Positions 1 through 7,760 of a DNA stretch of 64,000 bases are shown here, in pieces. The stretch spans positions 62,001-126,000 of the forward strand of contig NZ_CP071007.1 of NCBI RefSeq assembly GCF_018417635.1, given 5' to 3'. The notes beneath the pieces are model-generated. The model searched no databases. It was not told the DNA's origin and saw only the letters and a program-made list of their open reading frames with translations. Numbering within the stretch: position 1 is the first letter of the stretch; the number at the start of each line of letters is the position of its first letter. The translations under genes and the position numbers were made by a program. This DNA comes from Pseudomonas sp. SORT22 (GTDB lineage: Bacteria; Pseudomonadota; Gammaproteobacteria; Pseudomonadales; Pseudomonadaceae).

Positions 1-181
1 GCTGCTCAATGACAACCGCGAAGCCATCGATGGCGGCGCCCAGGGCTTCAACCAGCTGGCGCCGGCCATCCGCGAGCTGCGCGACACCCTGACCTCGCTC
101 AAGGGCATTTCCCAGCGCCTGGAAGCCAACCCCAGCGGCTACCTGCTGGGCCGTGACAAAAACAAGGAGTTCGAGCCATGA
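1..181 (+). CDS. MCE/MlaD-family ABC transporter substrate-binding protein, C-terminal end (partial)
   Basis: An open frame enters from the left edge (codons from position 2) and ends at TGA 179-181. About 59 residues are visible. They are helical and polar, with an 'QLAPAIRELRDTLTSL' type repeat and a 'PSGYLLGR' tail, as in the C-terminal part of MCE-domain proteins that carry lipid between membranes. The stop overlaps the ATG of the next gene (ATGA), so the two are translationally coupled. The family call rests mainly on that neighbour, an ABC-type auxiliary lipoprotein, because the MCE domain itself lies outside the window. Confidence 0.7.
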   Translation, partial: LLNDNREAIDGGAQGFNQLAPAIRELRDTLTSLKGISQRLEANPSGYLLGRDKNKEFEP

Positions 182-801
182 GCCGTACCTGTCGCTACCT
201 GGCCCTGGCCACTGCACTGAGCCTGGGCAGCGCCTGCTCGATCCTGCCGCAGGCCGAGCCTGCCGATGTTTATCGCCTGCCTTCGGCGCAAAGCACCCGC
301 TCGCTGACACAGAGCGCGCCGTGGTCGCTGCGGATCAATAAGCCAATCGCCAGTGATGCCTTGAACAGCCCGCGCATCGCCGTGGTGCCGCAGGGCAACC
401 TGATCAGCAGCTACAAGGGCGCGCGCTGGAGCGACCCGGCACCGACCCTGCTGCGCAACCGCATGCTCGATGCCTTCCAGCGTGACGACCGCGTGCAGCG
501 CCTGAGCGCCGACGACAGCAACCTGCAAAGCGATTATGAAATTGCCGGCGAACTGCAGGCCTTCCAGAGCGAGTACAGCGCCGACGGCCTGGCTGTGGTG
601 ATCCGCTACGACGCCCGCCTGGTGCAGGGCCGTAGCCAGCGCATCCTTGCCAGCCAGCGCTTCGAAGTACGCCAGCCGTTGAGCGACAAGCAGGTAGCCG
701 CGGTAGTCAGCGGCTTCGGCTCAGCCAGCGACCAGTTGATGAAGCAACTGGTCGACTGGACGGTAAACCAGGCCGATCAGCTTCAGGCGAAGAACCAGTA
801 G
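178..801 (+). CDS. ABC-type transport auxiliary lipoprotein (PqiC/LptE-like, PF03886 type)
   Basis: 207 residues. The N-terminus is a lipoprotein signal with a lipobox-like LGSAC around Cys20, so the mature protein is probably anchored in the outer or inner membrane. The body ('VYRLPSAQS', 'RIAVVPQGNLISSYKGARWSDPAPTLLRNRMLDAF') matches the auxiliary lipoprotein that accompanies MCE-type ABC transporters. It starts inside the stop of the upstream MCE gene (4-nt overlap), which supports membership of one Mla/Pqi-like operon for phospholipid or toxic-compound traffic. Its 3' end overlaps the convergent gene on the minus strand by 19 bp. The substrate is not known. Confidence 0.8.
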   Translation: MSRTCRYLALATALSLGSACSILPQAEPADVYRLPSAQSTRSLTQSAPWSLRINKPIASDALNSPRIAVVPQGNLISSYKGARWSDPAPTLLRNRMLDAFQRDDRVQRLSADDSNLQSDYEIAGELQAFQSEYSADGLAVVIRYDARLVQGRSQRILASQRFEVRQPLSDKQVAAVVSGFGSASDQLMKQLVDWTVNQADQLQAKNQ

Positions 802-2012
802 CAGACGAAGATCGCCGCGATCACCCCGGACAGCTCGGCCAGCAGCGCACAACCCACCGCATGGCGGGCGCGCTGGATGCCGACGGCGCCGAAATACACC
901 GCCAGCACATAGAAAGTGGTTTCGGTGCTGCCCTGGATGGTCGCTGCCACCAGGGCCGCGAAGCTGTCGACGCCGTGGGTCTGCATGGTTTCGATCAGCA
1001 TTGCTCGCGCCGCACTGCCGGAGAACGGCTTGACCAGCGCGGTGGGCAGGCCCTCGACAAAGCGCGTGTCCCAGCCCAGCCACGCGACTGCATGACGGAT
1101 ACCATCCAGAGCCAGCTCCAGCGCCCCTGAGGCGCGCAGCACGCCGACGGCGCAGAGCATGGCAACCAGGTAGGGCAACAGGCTTTTGGCGACGTCAAAG
1201 CCCTCCTTGGCGCCTTCCACGAAGGTTTCATAGACCTTCACCCGCTTCAGCGCGCCGACCACCAAAAACAGGATGATCAGGCCGAACAGGGTCAGGTTGC
1301 CGAGAATCGACGACAGCCCCGCCAGCGCGGTAGCCGACAGGGTGCCGAGAAACGCCATGAAACCGCCCAGCAGCAACGCACCGGGAATCAGGTACGCCAG
1401 CACCACCGGGTCCCACAGGCGCAGGCGCTGCATTACCGCCACCGACAGCAGGCCGACCAGGGTCGAGGCGCTGGTGGCGAGCAGGATCGGCAGGAACACC
1501 AGGGTCGGGTCCATCGCCCCCTGCTGGGCGCGGTACATGAAGATGGTCACCGGCAGCAGGGTCAGCGACGAGGCGTTGAGCACCAGAAAGAGGATCTGCG
1601 CGTTGCTGGCCGTGGTCGAGCTGGGGTTGAGCTCCTGCAGCGCGCGCATGGCCTTGAGGCCGATGGGCGTGGCGGCGTTGTCCAGGCCCAGGCCGTTGGC
1701 GGCGAAGTTGAGGGTGATCAGGCCCAGGGCCGGGTGGCCGGGCGGGACTTCCGGCATCAACCGGGCAAACAGTGGGCCGAGGACCTTGGCCAGCCATTCG
1801 ACGATGCCGGCTTTTTCGGCAATCTTCAAAAAGCCCAGCCACAGGGTCAGGGTGCCGAACAGCAGGACCATGACCTCGACCGAAAGCTTGGCCATGGCAA
1901 AGATGCTTTCGACCATTGCCGCGAAGATCCCGGCGTTACCGCCCACCAGCCATTGGGCCATGGCCGAAATGGCCGCGACAATGAAAAAACCAAGCCAAAG
2001 GCCGTTGAGCAT
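783..2012 (-). CDS. Nucleoside-recognition (Gate) domain membrane protein, SpmA-SpmB fusion type
   Basis: 409 residues, very hydrophobic, about ten membrane segments. Two Gate/nucleoside-recognition halves are visible: an N-terminal half with 'NFAANGLGLDNAATPIGLKAM' and a C-terminal half with 'LPTALVKPFSGSAARAML'. In Bacillus these halves are separate proteins, SpmA and SpmB; proteobacteria often carry the fused form. The role is unknown and is probably transport of a small solute. The start at 2012 is preceded by GGGGGGAAC about 5 nt upstream. An upstream in-frame start at 2102 would add 30 charged residues lacking a ribosome site and was not chosen. Confidence 0.8.
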   Translation of the reverse strand: MLNGLWLGFFIVAAISAMAQWLVGGNAGIFAAMVESIFAMAKLSVEVMVLLFGTLTLWLGFLKIAEKAGIVEWLAKVLGPLFARLMPEVPPGHPALGLITLNFAANGLGLDNAATPIGLKAMRALQELNPSSTTASNAQILFLVLNASSLTLLPVTIFMYRAQQGAMDPTLVFLPILLATSASTLVGLLSVAVMQRLRLWDPVVLAYLIPGALLLGGFMAFLGTLSATALAGLSSILGNLTLFGLIILFLVVGALKRVKVYETFVEGAKEGFDVAKSLLPYLVAMLCAVGVLRASGALELALDGIRHAVAWLGWDTRFVEGLPTALVKPFSGSAARAMLIETMQTHGVDSFAALVAATIQGSTETTFYVLAVYFGAVGIQRARHAVGCALLAELSGVIAAIFVCYWFFA

Positions 2013-2102
2013 CCGTTGTTCCCCCCAAAGATGGCGCAAATGATAGCGGGCCGGGTTGGCTTCGCGCCATAAACGTCGAGTTACTCCCGATGTAGCCAAC
2101 AA

Positions 2103-2128
2103 AAAAGCCCCGACCAGGTCGGGGCTTT
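2103..2128 (-). terminator. Rho-independent terminator after gltP
   Basis: AAAAGCCCCGAC and GTCGGGGCTTTT form a 12-bp stem with a CAG loop, giving a T-run on the minus strand just 20 nt beyond the gltP stop. The symmetry would also stop plus-strand transcription. Confidence 0.9.
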
Positions 2129-2148
2129 TCGTACAGCCAGGTTAGCGC

Positions 2149-3480
2149 TTACTTGCTGGCAGTTTTGCCAGCCGGTACGGCTTCCTTGCTGCGCCAGTGC
2201 GGCAGCGAGTTCCAGTAGCGCTGGCCTTTGGCATCGTCGTACATGCCTTCCCAACGAGCGATAACCAGAACCGCGAGGGCGTTGCCGATTACGTTCAGGG
2301 CAGTACGGGCCATGTCCATGATGCGGTCGACACCGGCGATGAAGGCCAGGCCTTCCAGCGGGATACCGACGCTGCCCAGGGTGGCCAGCAGGACCACGAA
2401 GGACACGCCCGGTACACCGGCGATGCCTTTGGAGGTAACCATCAGGGTCAGCACCAGCAGCAGCTGCTGGCTCAGCGACAGGTCGATGCCGTACAGCTGG
2501 GCGATGAAGATCGCCGCGATGCTCTGGTACAGGGTCGAACCGTCAAGGTTGAACGAGTAGCCGGTCGGTACCACGAAGCTGCAGATGGCTTTCGGCGCAC
2601 CGTAGGCTTCCATCTTCTCGATCACGCGCGGCAGCACGGTCTCGGAGCTGGCGGTGGAGTAGGCCAGGACCAGTTCGTCCTTGAAGATGCGCATCAGCTT
2701 GATCACCGAGAAGCCGAACAGGCGGGCGATCAGGCCAAGGACCATGAAGGCGAAGAAGGCGATGGCGAAGTACACCAGCAGCACCAGCTTGGCCAGCGGC
2801 AGCAGCGAGGCGAAGCCGAAGTTGGCGACGGTCACCGCGATCAGCGCGAACACACCGATTGGCGCGTAGTTCATGATCATGTGAGTGACCTTGAACATGG
2901 CTTCGGAGACGCCCTGGAAGGTTTTCACCAGCGGGTCGCGGATGTCTGCCTGCAGGCTCGACAGGCCCAGGCCGAACAGCACCGAGAAGAAGATGATCGG
3001 CAGCATCTCACCGCGCATCAGCGCTGCGAAGATGTTCGACGGGATCAGGTTGAGGATGGTTTCGATGAACGCATGCTCATGCTGAACCTCGGCCGCCGTG
3101 GCCTGGTACTTGGAGATATCGACGGTACCCAGGGTACTCATGTCGATGCCGGCGCCCGGGTGGAACAGGTTGGCCAGGACCAGGCCGACGACGATGGCGA
3201 TGGTAGTCACCACCTCGAAGTAGATAATGGTCTTGAGGCCGATACTGCCGAGTTTTTTCGCATCGCCAACCCCGGCGATACCCACGATCAGCGACGAAAT
3301 CACGATCGGGATGACGATCATCTTGATCAGGCGAATGAAGATGTCACCGGCAGGTTGCAGGACGTTACTGATCCACCATGCCTTTTCTGCACTGAAATGG
3401 TTCAGTAAAGCGCCGATTGCAATCCCCAGTACCAGACCGATGAGGATCTGCCAGGCGAGGCTTAGCTTTGCCTTCTTCAT
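2149..3480 (-). CDS. gltP: Proton/glutamate-aspartate symporter GltP (DAACS family)
   Basis: 443 residues with eight predicted membrane helices and two re-entrant loops, as usual for the dicarboxylate/amino acid:cation symporters. The family signatures are present: 'AYSTASSETVLP' (serine-rich hairpin), 'GYSFNLDGS' (the NMDGT-type metal/substrate site), 'TSKGIAGVPG' and 'DRIMDMARTALNVIGN' with the Asp and Arg that bind the substrate amino and side-chain groups. It should import L-glutamate and L-aspartate with protons across the inner membrane. AAGGTAA lies 7 nt before the ATG. It is monocistronic, ending at a strong terminator. Confidence 0.92.
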   Translation of the reverse strand: MKKAKLSLAWQILIGLVLGIAIGALLNHFSAEKAWWISNVLQPAGDIFIRLIKMIVIPIVISSLIVGIAGVGDAKKLGSIGLKTIIYFEVVTTIAIVVGLVLANLFHPGAGIDMSTLGTVDISKYQATAAEVQHEHAFIETILNLIPSNIFAALMRGEMLPIIFFSVLFGLGLSSLQADIRDPLVKTFQGVSEAMFKVTHMIMNYAPIGVFALIAVTVANFGFASLLPLAKLVLLVYFAIAFFAFMVLGLIARLFGFSVIKLMRIFKDELVLAYSTASSETVLPRVIEKMEAYGAPKAICSFVVPTGYSFNLDGSTLYQSIAAIFIAQLYGIDLSLSQQLLLVLTLMVTSKGIAGVPGVSFVVLLATLGSVGIPLEGLAFIAGVDRIMDMARTALNVIGNALAVLVIARWEGMYDDAKGQRYWNSLPHWRSKEAVPAGKTASK

Positions 3481-3688
3481 GTCGTTACCTTTTCTTCAAG
3501 TGGAAACGGCCACCAGGCTGATAACCGCGACCCAGAGCTGTTGCCAGCAATCCGTATCGTTTCTTGTTATCTACCGATGGCACCGTAAAAGGTCACCGCA
3601 AGCGAGCGTAGGAACGCTCAGGCCAGCGAAAAAAGGCGCAACTATTCCCACGTGGGGGGGCTCCGTCTAATGCCGTAAACGACTACCC

Positions 3689-3705
3689 CATGCCGAATCG
3701 GCATG
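3689..3705. promoter_or_regulatory. Perfect palindrome, possible operator upstream of gltP
   Basis: CATGCCGA-A-TCGGCATG is a perfect 8-bp inverted repeat around a single base, about 210 bp upstream of the gltP start. Its size and compactness suit a dimeric regulator. No known operator was recognised. Confidence 0.35.
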
Positions 3706-3984
3706 AGGTTTATCGGCCAAAACGTACGTCACAATGGGTTATTCGCCTACCGTTCGGAAATCCGACGATGGCCAAAGCGCCATAATCCGGCCGATATAGA
3801 GGTATGCGCCCGAGTGACAAAGGGCTTTGTTCGACAATCCGAATGGGTGAAATCGCAGCGACTTTGCCAGGACGGCGAGGCGAAAAAATATCGATGTACG
3901 GTCGGGCAAAAATATGCGTCGACAGCTTCGGTAGGAAAAACGAATTTGTTGCGGGGGAAAAAGCGATCGCCGTAAAGAGCGCTA

Positions 3985-4103
3985 CGGAAGTCCGGTCGGA
4001 CACCTCTGCCTGAAGGCAGTTGTCCGACCCGCAACTTCCGCTACCGCTTCACCTGACCCGGCCCTCATCGGAGGTACTCCCTGTACCCCTAGGCCCCTCC
4101 GAT
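3985..4103. other. Strongly structured non-coding element, candidate sRNA or leader
   Basis: Three stacked stems make one long hairpin: CGGAAGT 3985-3991 with ACTTCCG 4034-4040, GGTCGGACA 3994-4002 with TGTCCGACC 4021-4029, and CTGCC 4006-4010 with GGCAG 4015-4019 around a TGAA loop, 21 pairs in all. A second hairpin pairs ATCGGAGG 4067-4074 with CCTCCGAT 4096-4103. No classical T-run follows on either strand, so the transcribed strand and the ends are unknown. No protein-coding explanation was found. Confidence 0.5.
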
Positions 4104-4228
4104 CCTGAAACAATCAGAGCAGCCCGGCCCCCTGGTCATGCGCCTGCCTTCCTCGGGCGGCGCAGCATAGAAGCCTGAAATGAAAAAAGGTTCAGCTTCT
4201 ATATATGTACAGAAGTGTGAGCAACACC

Positions 4229-4699
4229 TCAGTACCAGTTCGGATCACGCTTGAGCTGTTCCTTGAGCAGGGCCTGCATGCCTTCGTCCGGCTTGCCCAG
4301 CCAACGGTAGTCGGCGTGGCGTGTGGGCGACTTGTCGGACGGCAGGCCTTCGGGCACTTCTACCAGCATTCCGTAGGCTTCGTCCTTGTCCCAACTGAAG
4401 GCGACAATCAGACGCTTGTTCAGGCACTTCCGCTCGGATTCGCACAACGGTCCGACCAGATACTTGTCGCCATCTTCCTCAACCGCCGACATCTGTTGCT
4501 CGGAAGTACCACTCAGGTTGAGGACCCATTCGGGCAAGCGTTCTTCGTTTTTGACCACGTCCTGCCAGGTTTCCCGGTATTCGGGGTCCGAGCCAAGAAT
4601 CTGGTTGGCCCGGACCTGGCCGTCATTGGCCGCCATTGCCGCTGCGCTGCCGCCCATGATCAGGACGGCAACCAGGGCTCTGCCTAGCGTTGTGCTCAT
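4229..4699 (-). CDS. Inhibitor of vertebrate lysozyme (Ivy) family periplasmic protein
   Basis: 156 residues. A signal peptide (about 1-23, ending AMAA) sends it to the periplasm. The remainder fits the Ivy family: a central loop with two cysteines, 'GPLCESERKCLNKRLIVAFSWD', followed by a conserved C-terminal half ('YGMLVEVPEG... YRWLGKPD'). Ivy proteins block C-type lysozymes by inserting this cysteine-closed loop into the active site. Here the loop is C-x5-C rather than the CKPHDC of E. coli Ivy, so inhibition of classical lysozyme is not certain. P. aeruginosa carries an Ivy paralogue at the equivalent place near algB. It is followed by the structured non-coding region. Confidence 0.72.
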   Translation of the reverse strand: MSTTLGRALVAVLIMGGSAAAMAANDGQVRANQILGSDPEYRETWQDVVKNEERLPEWVLNLSGTSEQQMSAVEEDGDKYLVGPLCESERKCLNKRLIVAFSWDKDEAYGMLVEVPEGLPSDKSPTRHADYRWLGKPDEGMQALLKEQLKRDPNWY

Positions 4700-4701
4700 A
4701 C

Positions 4702-4911
<210 letters not shown>

Positions 4912-5196
4912 TTAAAACACCCAGCGATCACGTGGTGCAGCAGTGTCGACAACGGCAGGAGTGGTCACCGGCGTAGACAGTGCGACCCTGGCCTGCAGCG
5001 CAGCTACCGGGCGTTGTGCCTGAACCTGCGCCACCAGCGCGGCCTGGGCAGCCAGCTGCTCGGCACTGCGCGCGGTTTCCCAGCTGTTGTAGAGCTGGCC
5101 GGCAATCAGGGTCAGCAGCAGCGCCAGGCTGAAAAACAGACCCTGGCGCAGCTGAAGCGAAGAAACCTGCACTAGGGTGGCGGTTTGGCGGTTCAT
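4912..5196 (-). CDS. Small single-pass membrane protein of unknown function
   Basis: 94 residues: a short cytoplasmic head, one hydrophobic helix (about 20-38, 'LFFSLALLLTLIAGQLY') and an Ala/Gln-rich tail presumably in the periplasm ('AEQLAAQAALVAQVQAQRPVAALQ'). No family was recognised. GGAGGAG lies 7 nt before the ATG. A close match to a sigma-54 promoter sits at 5242-5257, giving a leader of about 35 nt. The DUF1328 gene follows, so the two look like one envelope-stress transcript. Confidence 0.75.
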   Translation of the reverse strand: MNRQTATLVQVSSLQLRQGLFFSLALLLTLIAGQLYNSWETARSAEQLAAQAALVAQVQAQRPVAALQARVALSTPVTTPAVVDTAAPRDRWVF

Positions 5197-5241
5197 GCCG
5201 TGCTCCTCCTGCTGCTTTTATTGTTGACTTGATGTAGTCAT

Positions 5242-5257
5242 TGCAGCCTGCATGCCA
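5242..5257 (-). promoter_or_regulatory. Sigma-54 (-24/-12) promoter candidate
   Basis: The minus strand reads TGGCATGCAGGCTGCA, matching TGGCAC-G-N4-TTGCA except for two positions; GG and GC are exactly 10 nt apart. The predicted start would be near 5231, ahead of the ribosome site of the 94-residue membrane protein. Confidence 0.65.
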
Positions 5258-5369
5258 GCCTTTGAAACATTTTTTTATCCTTATAAATCAACAACTTATG
5301 TACATACATCGGTTCAGCCTAAAACGTATCCTGCACGATCGGGCTCAAGCGTTCGTGCGTTTTGCATGA

Positions 5370-6206
5370 TCAGCCCTGCACCTTGGTTGCTACCTTGAGC
5401 ATGTCGGCATCCACCCCGCGCACGCCGCGAATCTGCCGGGCGACCTCGATGGCGATGGTCTTCTGTTCGCTGCTGACCACCTCGCCGGACAACCGCACCA
5501 CGCCATCCTGGGTCGCCACTTTGATGTTCGGGCCATCGAGGTTGCGGCTGTACATGAAGCTGGTCTGCACCTTGGCATTGATCCAGGCGTCGCTGAGCTG
5601 CGGATCGGTCACCTGTTGCTGGCGCTCTTCGCGCTGCCTGGCCAGATCGGCCGCACTCAGGCTGATGAGGTTGTTGACCAGGTAAACGCCCTCGGTGGAG
5701 CTGGCCAGTACCCCCGCCAGCTCTTTGGCTTCGGCGCTACTGACCTGGCCGCGCAGGGTCACCACGCCCTCACGGCTGTCGACTTCTATAGGTGCTGCCT
5801 GGGTGTGGGTACTCCACAGCAGACGCGCGCGAATGATCGAAGCGAGGGTCGCGTCTTCCAGGCGCTGGGCATAGGCGCGCCGCTCCAAAGGTTGCTCGAC
5901 CAGTTCGGCATTGACCTTGAGGTCGTTCTGCACCGCTTCGATGCCGCGGGTGGCCAGAGCAACGGCTTCGGCCAGCTGGCGCTCGACCTGGTTCTCAACC
6001 TCGCCGCGCAAATGCGCCGTACTGCCCTCGACCCTGACCTCGATCTTGTATGGGTTGAGCAAGCGGTTGAGCGCCAGGGCGGTTTGCAAGGCGCCTTCCT
6101 GGCGCGCCTGCTGCACGCTGGAAGCCGGTGATTCGGCGGCGCTGCTGGCCATCGGCAGCAGCAGGAACAGGGCAGTGGCGACTGCCAACGGATAGGGCGC
6201 GAACAT
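5370..6206 (-). CDS. Periplasmic protein with three BON domains
   Basis: 278 residues. A signal peptide (about 1-23, 'LLPMASSAAES') leads to the periplasm. Three BON repeats follow at roughly 40-105, 115-185 and 205-275, each with the pattern 'IEVRVEGSTAHLRGEV', 'IEVDSREGVVTLRGQV', 'IKVATQDGVVRLSGEV' and a hydrophobic 'GV..V.N' end. BON domains are thought to bind phospholipid or peptidoglycan; OsmY and DolP are relatives. GGAGG lies 7 nt before the ATG. A near-consensus sigma-54 promoter at 6242-6257 faces this gene, back to back with algB, whose product belongs to the sigma-54 activator family. Confidence 0.85.
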   Translation of the reverse strand: MFAPYPLAVATALFLLLPMASSAAESPASSVQQARQEGALQTALALNRLLNPYKIEVRVEGSTAHLRGEVENQVERQLAEAVALATRGIEAVQNDLKVNAELVEQPLERRAYAQRLEDATLASIIRARLLWSTHTQAAPIEVDSREGVVTLRGQVSSAEAKELAGVLASSTEGVYLVNNLISLSAADLARQREERQQQVTDPQLSDAWINAKVQTSFMYSRNLDGPNIKVATQDGVVRLSGEVVSSEQKTIAIEVARQIRGVRGVDADMLKVATKVQG

Positions 6207-6241
6207 GAGAAAACCTCCGAGGGCTCAGAGTCTTTTGTCTT

Positions 6242-6257
6242 CGCAGTACTCGTGCCA
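6242..6257 (-). promoter_or_regulatory. Sigma-54 (-24/-12) promoter, near consensus
   Basis: The minus strand reads TGGCACGAGTACTGCG: the full TGGCACG half, four spacer bases, then CTGC. GG and GC are 10 nt apart, as RpoN requires. The predicted start is near 6231, about 25 nt before the BON gene. Confidence 0.75.
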
Positions 6258-6413
6258 GTTCCTTGCGGATAAACAACCGCTGATTTTTCAGTGAGTTAGA
6301 TAAGTGTTGGGCGAACGGCTACCATGCAGGCAACGGAATGAATCAGAATGAACCATGCAACTTGCCCGATTTTTCCGACACTAACCTAGATCATTCTCAA
6401 AGGAGCGTAGGAA

Positions 6414-7760
6414 ATGGAGTCAGCCCAGGAACATCAAGGCCGTATTCTGCTGGTCGACGATGAGTCCGCCATCCTGCGAACCTTTCGTTACTGTCTTGAA
6501 GATGAAGGCTACAGCGTTGCCACCGCCAACAGCGCGGCGCAGGCCGAAACCCTGCTGCAACGGCAAGTCTTCGACTTGTGTTTCCTCGACCTGCGCCTGG
6601 GCGAAGACAACGGCCTGGATGTTTTGGCGCAGATGCGTATCCAGGCGCCATGGATGCGCGTGGTGATCGTCACCGCGCATTCGGCGGTCGACACAGCGGT
6701 CGATGCGATCCAGGCCGGCGCCGCCGATTACCTGGTCAAGCCCTGCAGCCCGGACCAGTTGCGCCTGGCCACCGCCAAGCAACTGGAAGTCCGTCAGCTG
6801 TCGGCGCGCCTCGAAGCGCTGGAAGGCGAAGTGCGTAAGCCCAAGGACGGCCTCGACTCACACAGCCCGGCCATGATGGTGGTGCTGGAAACCGCCCGCC
6901 AGGTCGCCACCACCGACGCAAACATCCTCATTCTCGGTGAGTCCGGAACCGGTAAAGGCGAACTGGCCCGCGCCATTCACGGCTGGAGCAAGCGCGCGCG
7001 CAAGGCCTGCGTGACCATCAACTGCCCATCGCTGACTGCCGAGCTGATGGAAAGCGAGCTGTTCGGCCATAGCCGTGGTGCCTTCACCGGCGCCAGCGAA
7101 AGCACCCTGGGCCGGGTCAACCAGGCTGACGGCGGGACCTTGTTCCTTGATGAAATCGGCGATTTCCCACTGACCCTGCAGCCCAAGCTGCTGCGCTTTA
7201 TCCAGGACAAGGAATACGAGCGCGTCGGCGACCCGGTGACCCGCCGCGCCGACGTGCGAATTCTCGCCGCGACCAACCTCAACCTCGAGGACATGGTCCG
7301 CGAAGGGCGCTTTCGCGAAGACCTGCTGTACCGCCTGAACGTCATCACCCTGCACCTGCCGCCCCTGCGCGAGCGCAGTGAAGATATCCTCACCCTGGCC
7401 GATCGCTTCCTTGCCCGCTTCGTCAAGGAATACTCGCGCCCGGCCCGCGCCTTCAGCGACGAGGCCCGCGCCGCGCTGCTCAACTACCGCTGGCCGGGCA
7501 ACATCCGCGAACTGCGCAACGTGGTCGAGCGGGCGAGCATCATCTGTGCCCAGGAGCGCGTCGAAATCAGCCACCTGGGCATGGCCGAACAACCGGCCAG
7601 CAATGCCCCGCGCATTGGCGCGGCGCTGAGCCTGGATGAACTGGAACGCGCCCATATCGGTGCGGTGCTGGCCACCAGCGAAACCCTCGACCAGGCCGCC
7701 AAGACCCTCGGAATCGACGCCTCGACCCTGTACCGCAAGCGCAAGCAGTACAACTTATGA
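6414..7760 (+). CDS. algB: AlgB, NtrC-family response regulator
   Basis: 448 residues in the classical three-part layout. The receiver domain (1-120) has the acidic pair D15/D16, phospho-acceptor D59 and K109. The AAA+ domain has Walker A at 175-182 (GESGTGKG), the sigma-54-contacting GAFTGA loop at 222-227 and Walker B at 243-250. A Fis-type helix-turn-helix ends the protein ('LDQAAKTLGIDASTLYRKRKQY'). In P. aeruginosa AlgB activates alginate and other envelope genes with its kinase KinB. AAGGAG precedes the start. kinB overlaps by 4 nt. The intact GAFTGA loop together with two nearby sigma-54 sites suggests local targets. Confidence 0.95.
   Translation: MESAQEHQGRILLVDDESAILRTFRYCLEDEGYSVATANSAAQAETLLQRQVFDLCFLDLRLGEDNGLDVLAQMRIQAPWMRVVIVTAHSAVDTAVDAIQAGAADYLVKPCSPDQLRLATAKQLEVRQLSARLEALEGEVRKPKDGLDSHSPAMMVVLETARQVATTDANILILGESGTGKGELARAIHGWSKRARKACVTINCPSLTAELMESELFGHSRGAFTGASESTLGRVNQADGGTLFLDEIGDFPLTLQPKLLRFIQDKEYERVGDPVTRRADVRILAATNLNLEDMVREGRFREDLLYRLNVITLHLPPLRERSEDILTLADRFLARFVKEYSRPARAFSDEARAALLNYRWPGNIRELRNVVERASIICAQERVEISHLGMAEQPASNAPRIGAALSLDELERAHIGAVLATSETLDQAAKTLGIDASTLYRKRKQYNL

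Larger units (their letters stand above)
3481..4228. other. 748-bp gene-free region between gltP and the Ivy gene
   Basis: No frame here has a convincing ribosome site or protein-like composition. The middle (about 3720-3980) is visibly poorer in GC than the surroundings. The gltP promoter should lie near its left end. The region holds several palindromes: GAGCGT-AGGA-ACGCTC at 3604-3619 (a GGA-bearing loop), a 17-bp palindrome at 3689-3705, TCGGAAATCCGA at 3754-3765, a compound hairpin at 3985-4040 and another at 4067-4103. The last two are annotated separately. Confidence 0.7.

Noticed and set aside
3703..4034. Short open frames in both directions in the gltP-Ivy gap
   Set aside because: No ribosome sites, unlikely compositions, and they cross the nested hairpins; treated as non-coding.
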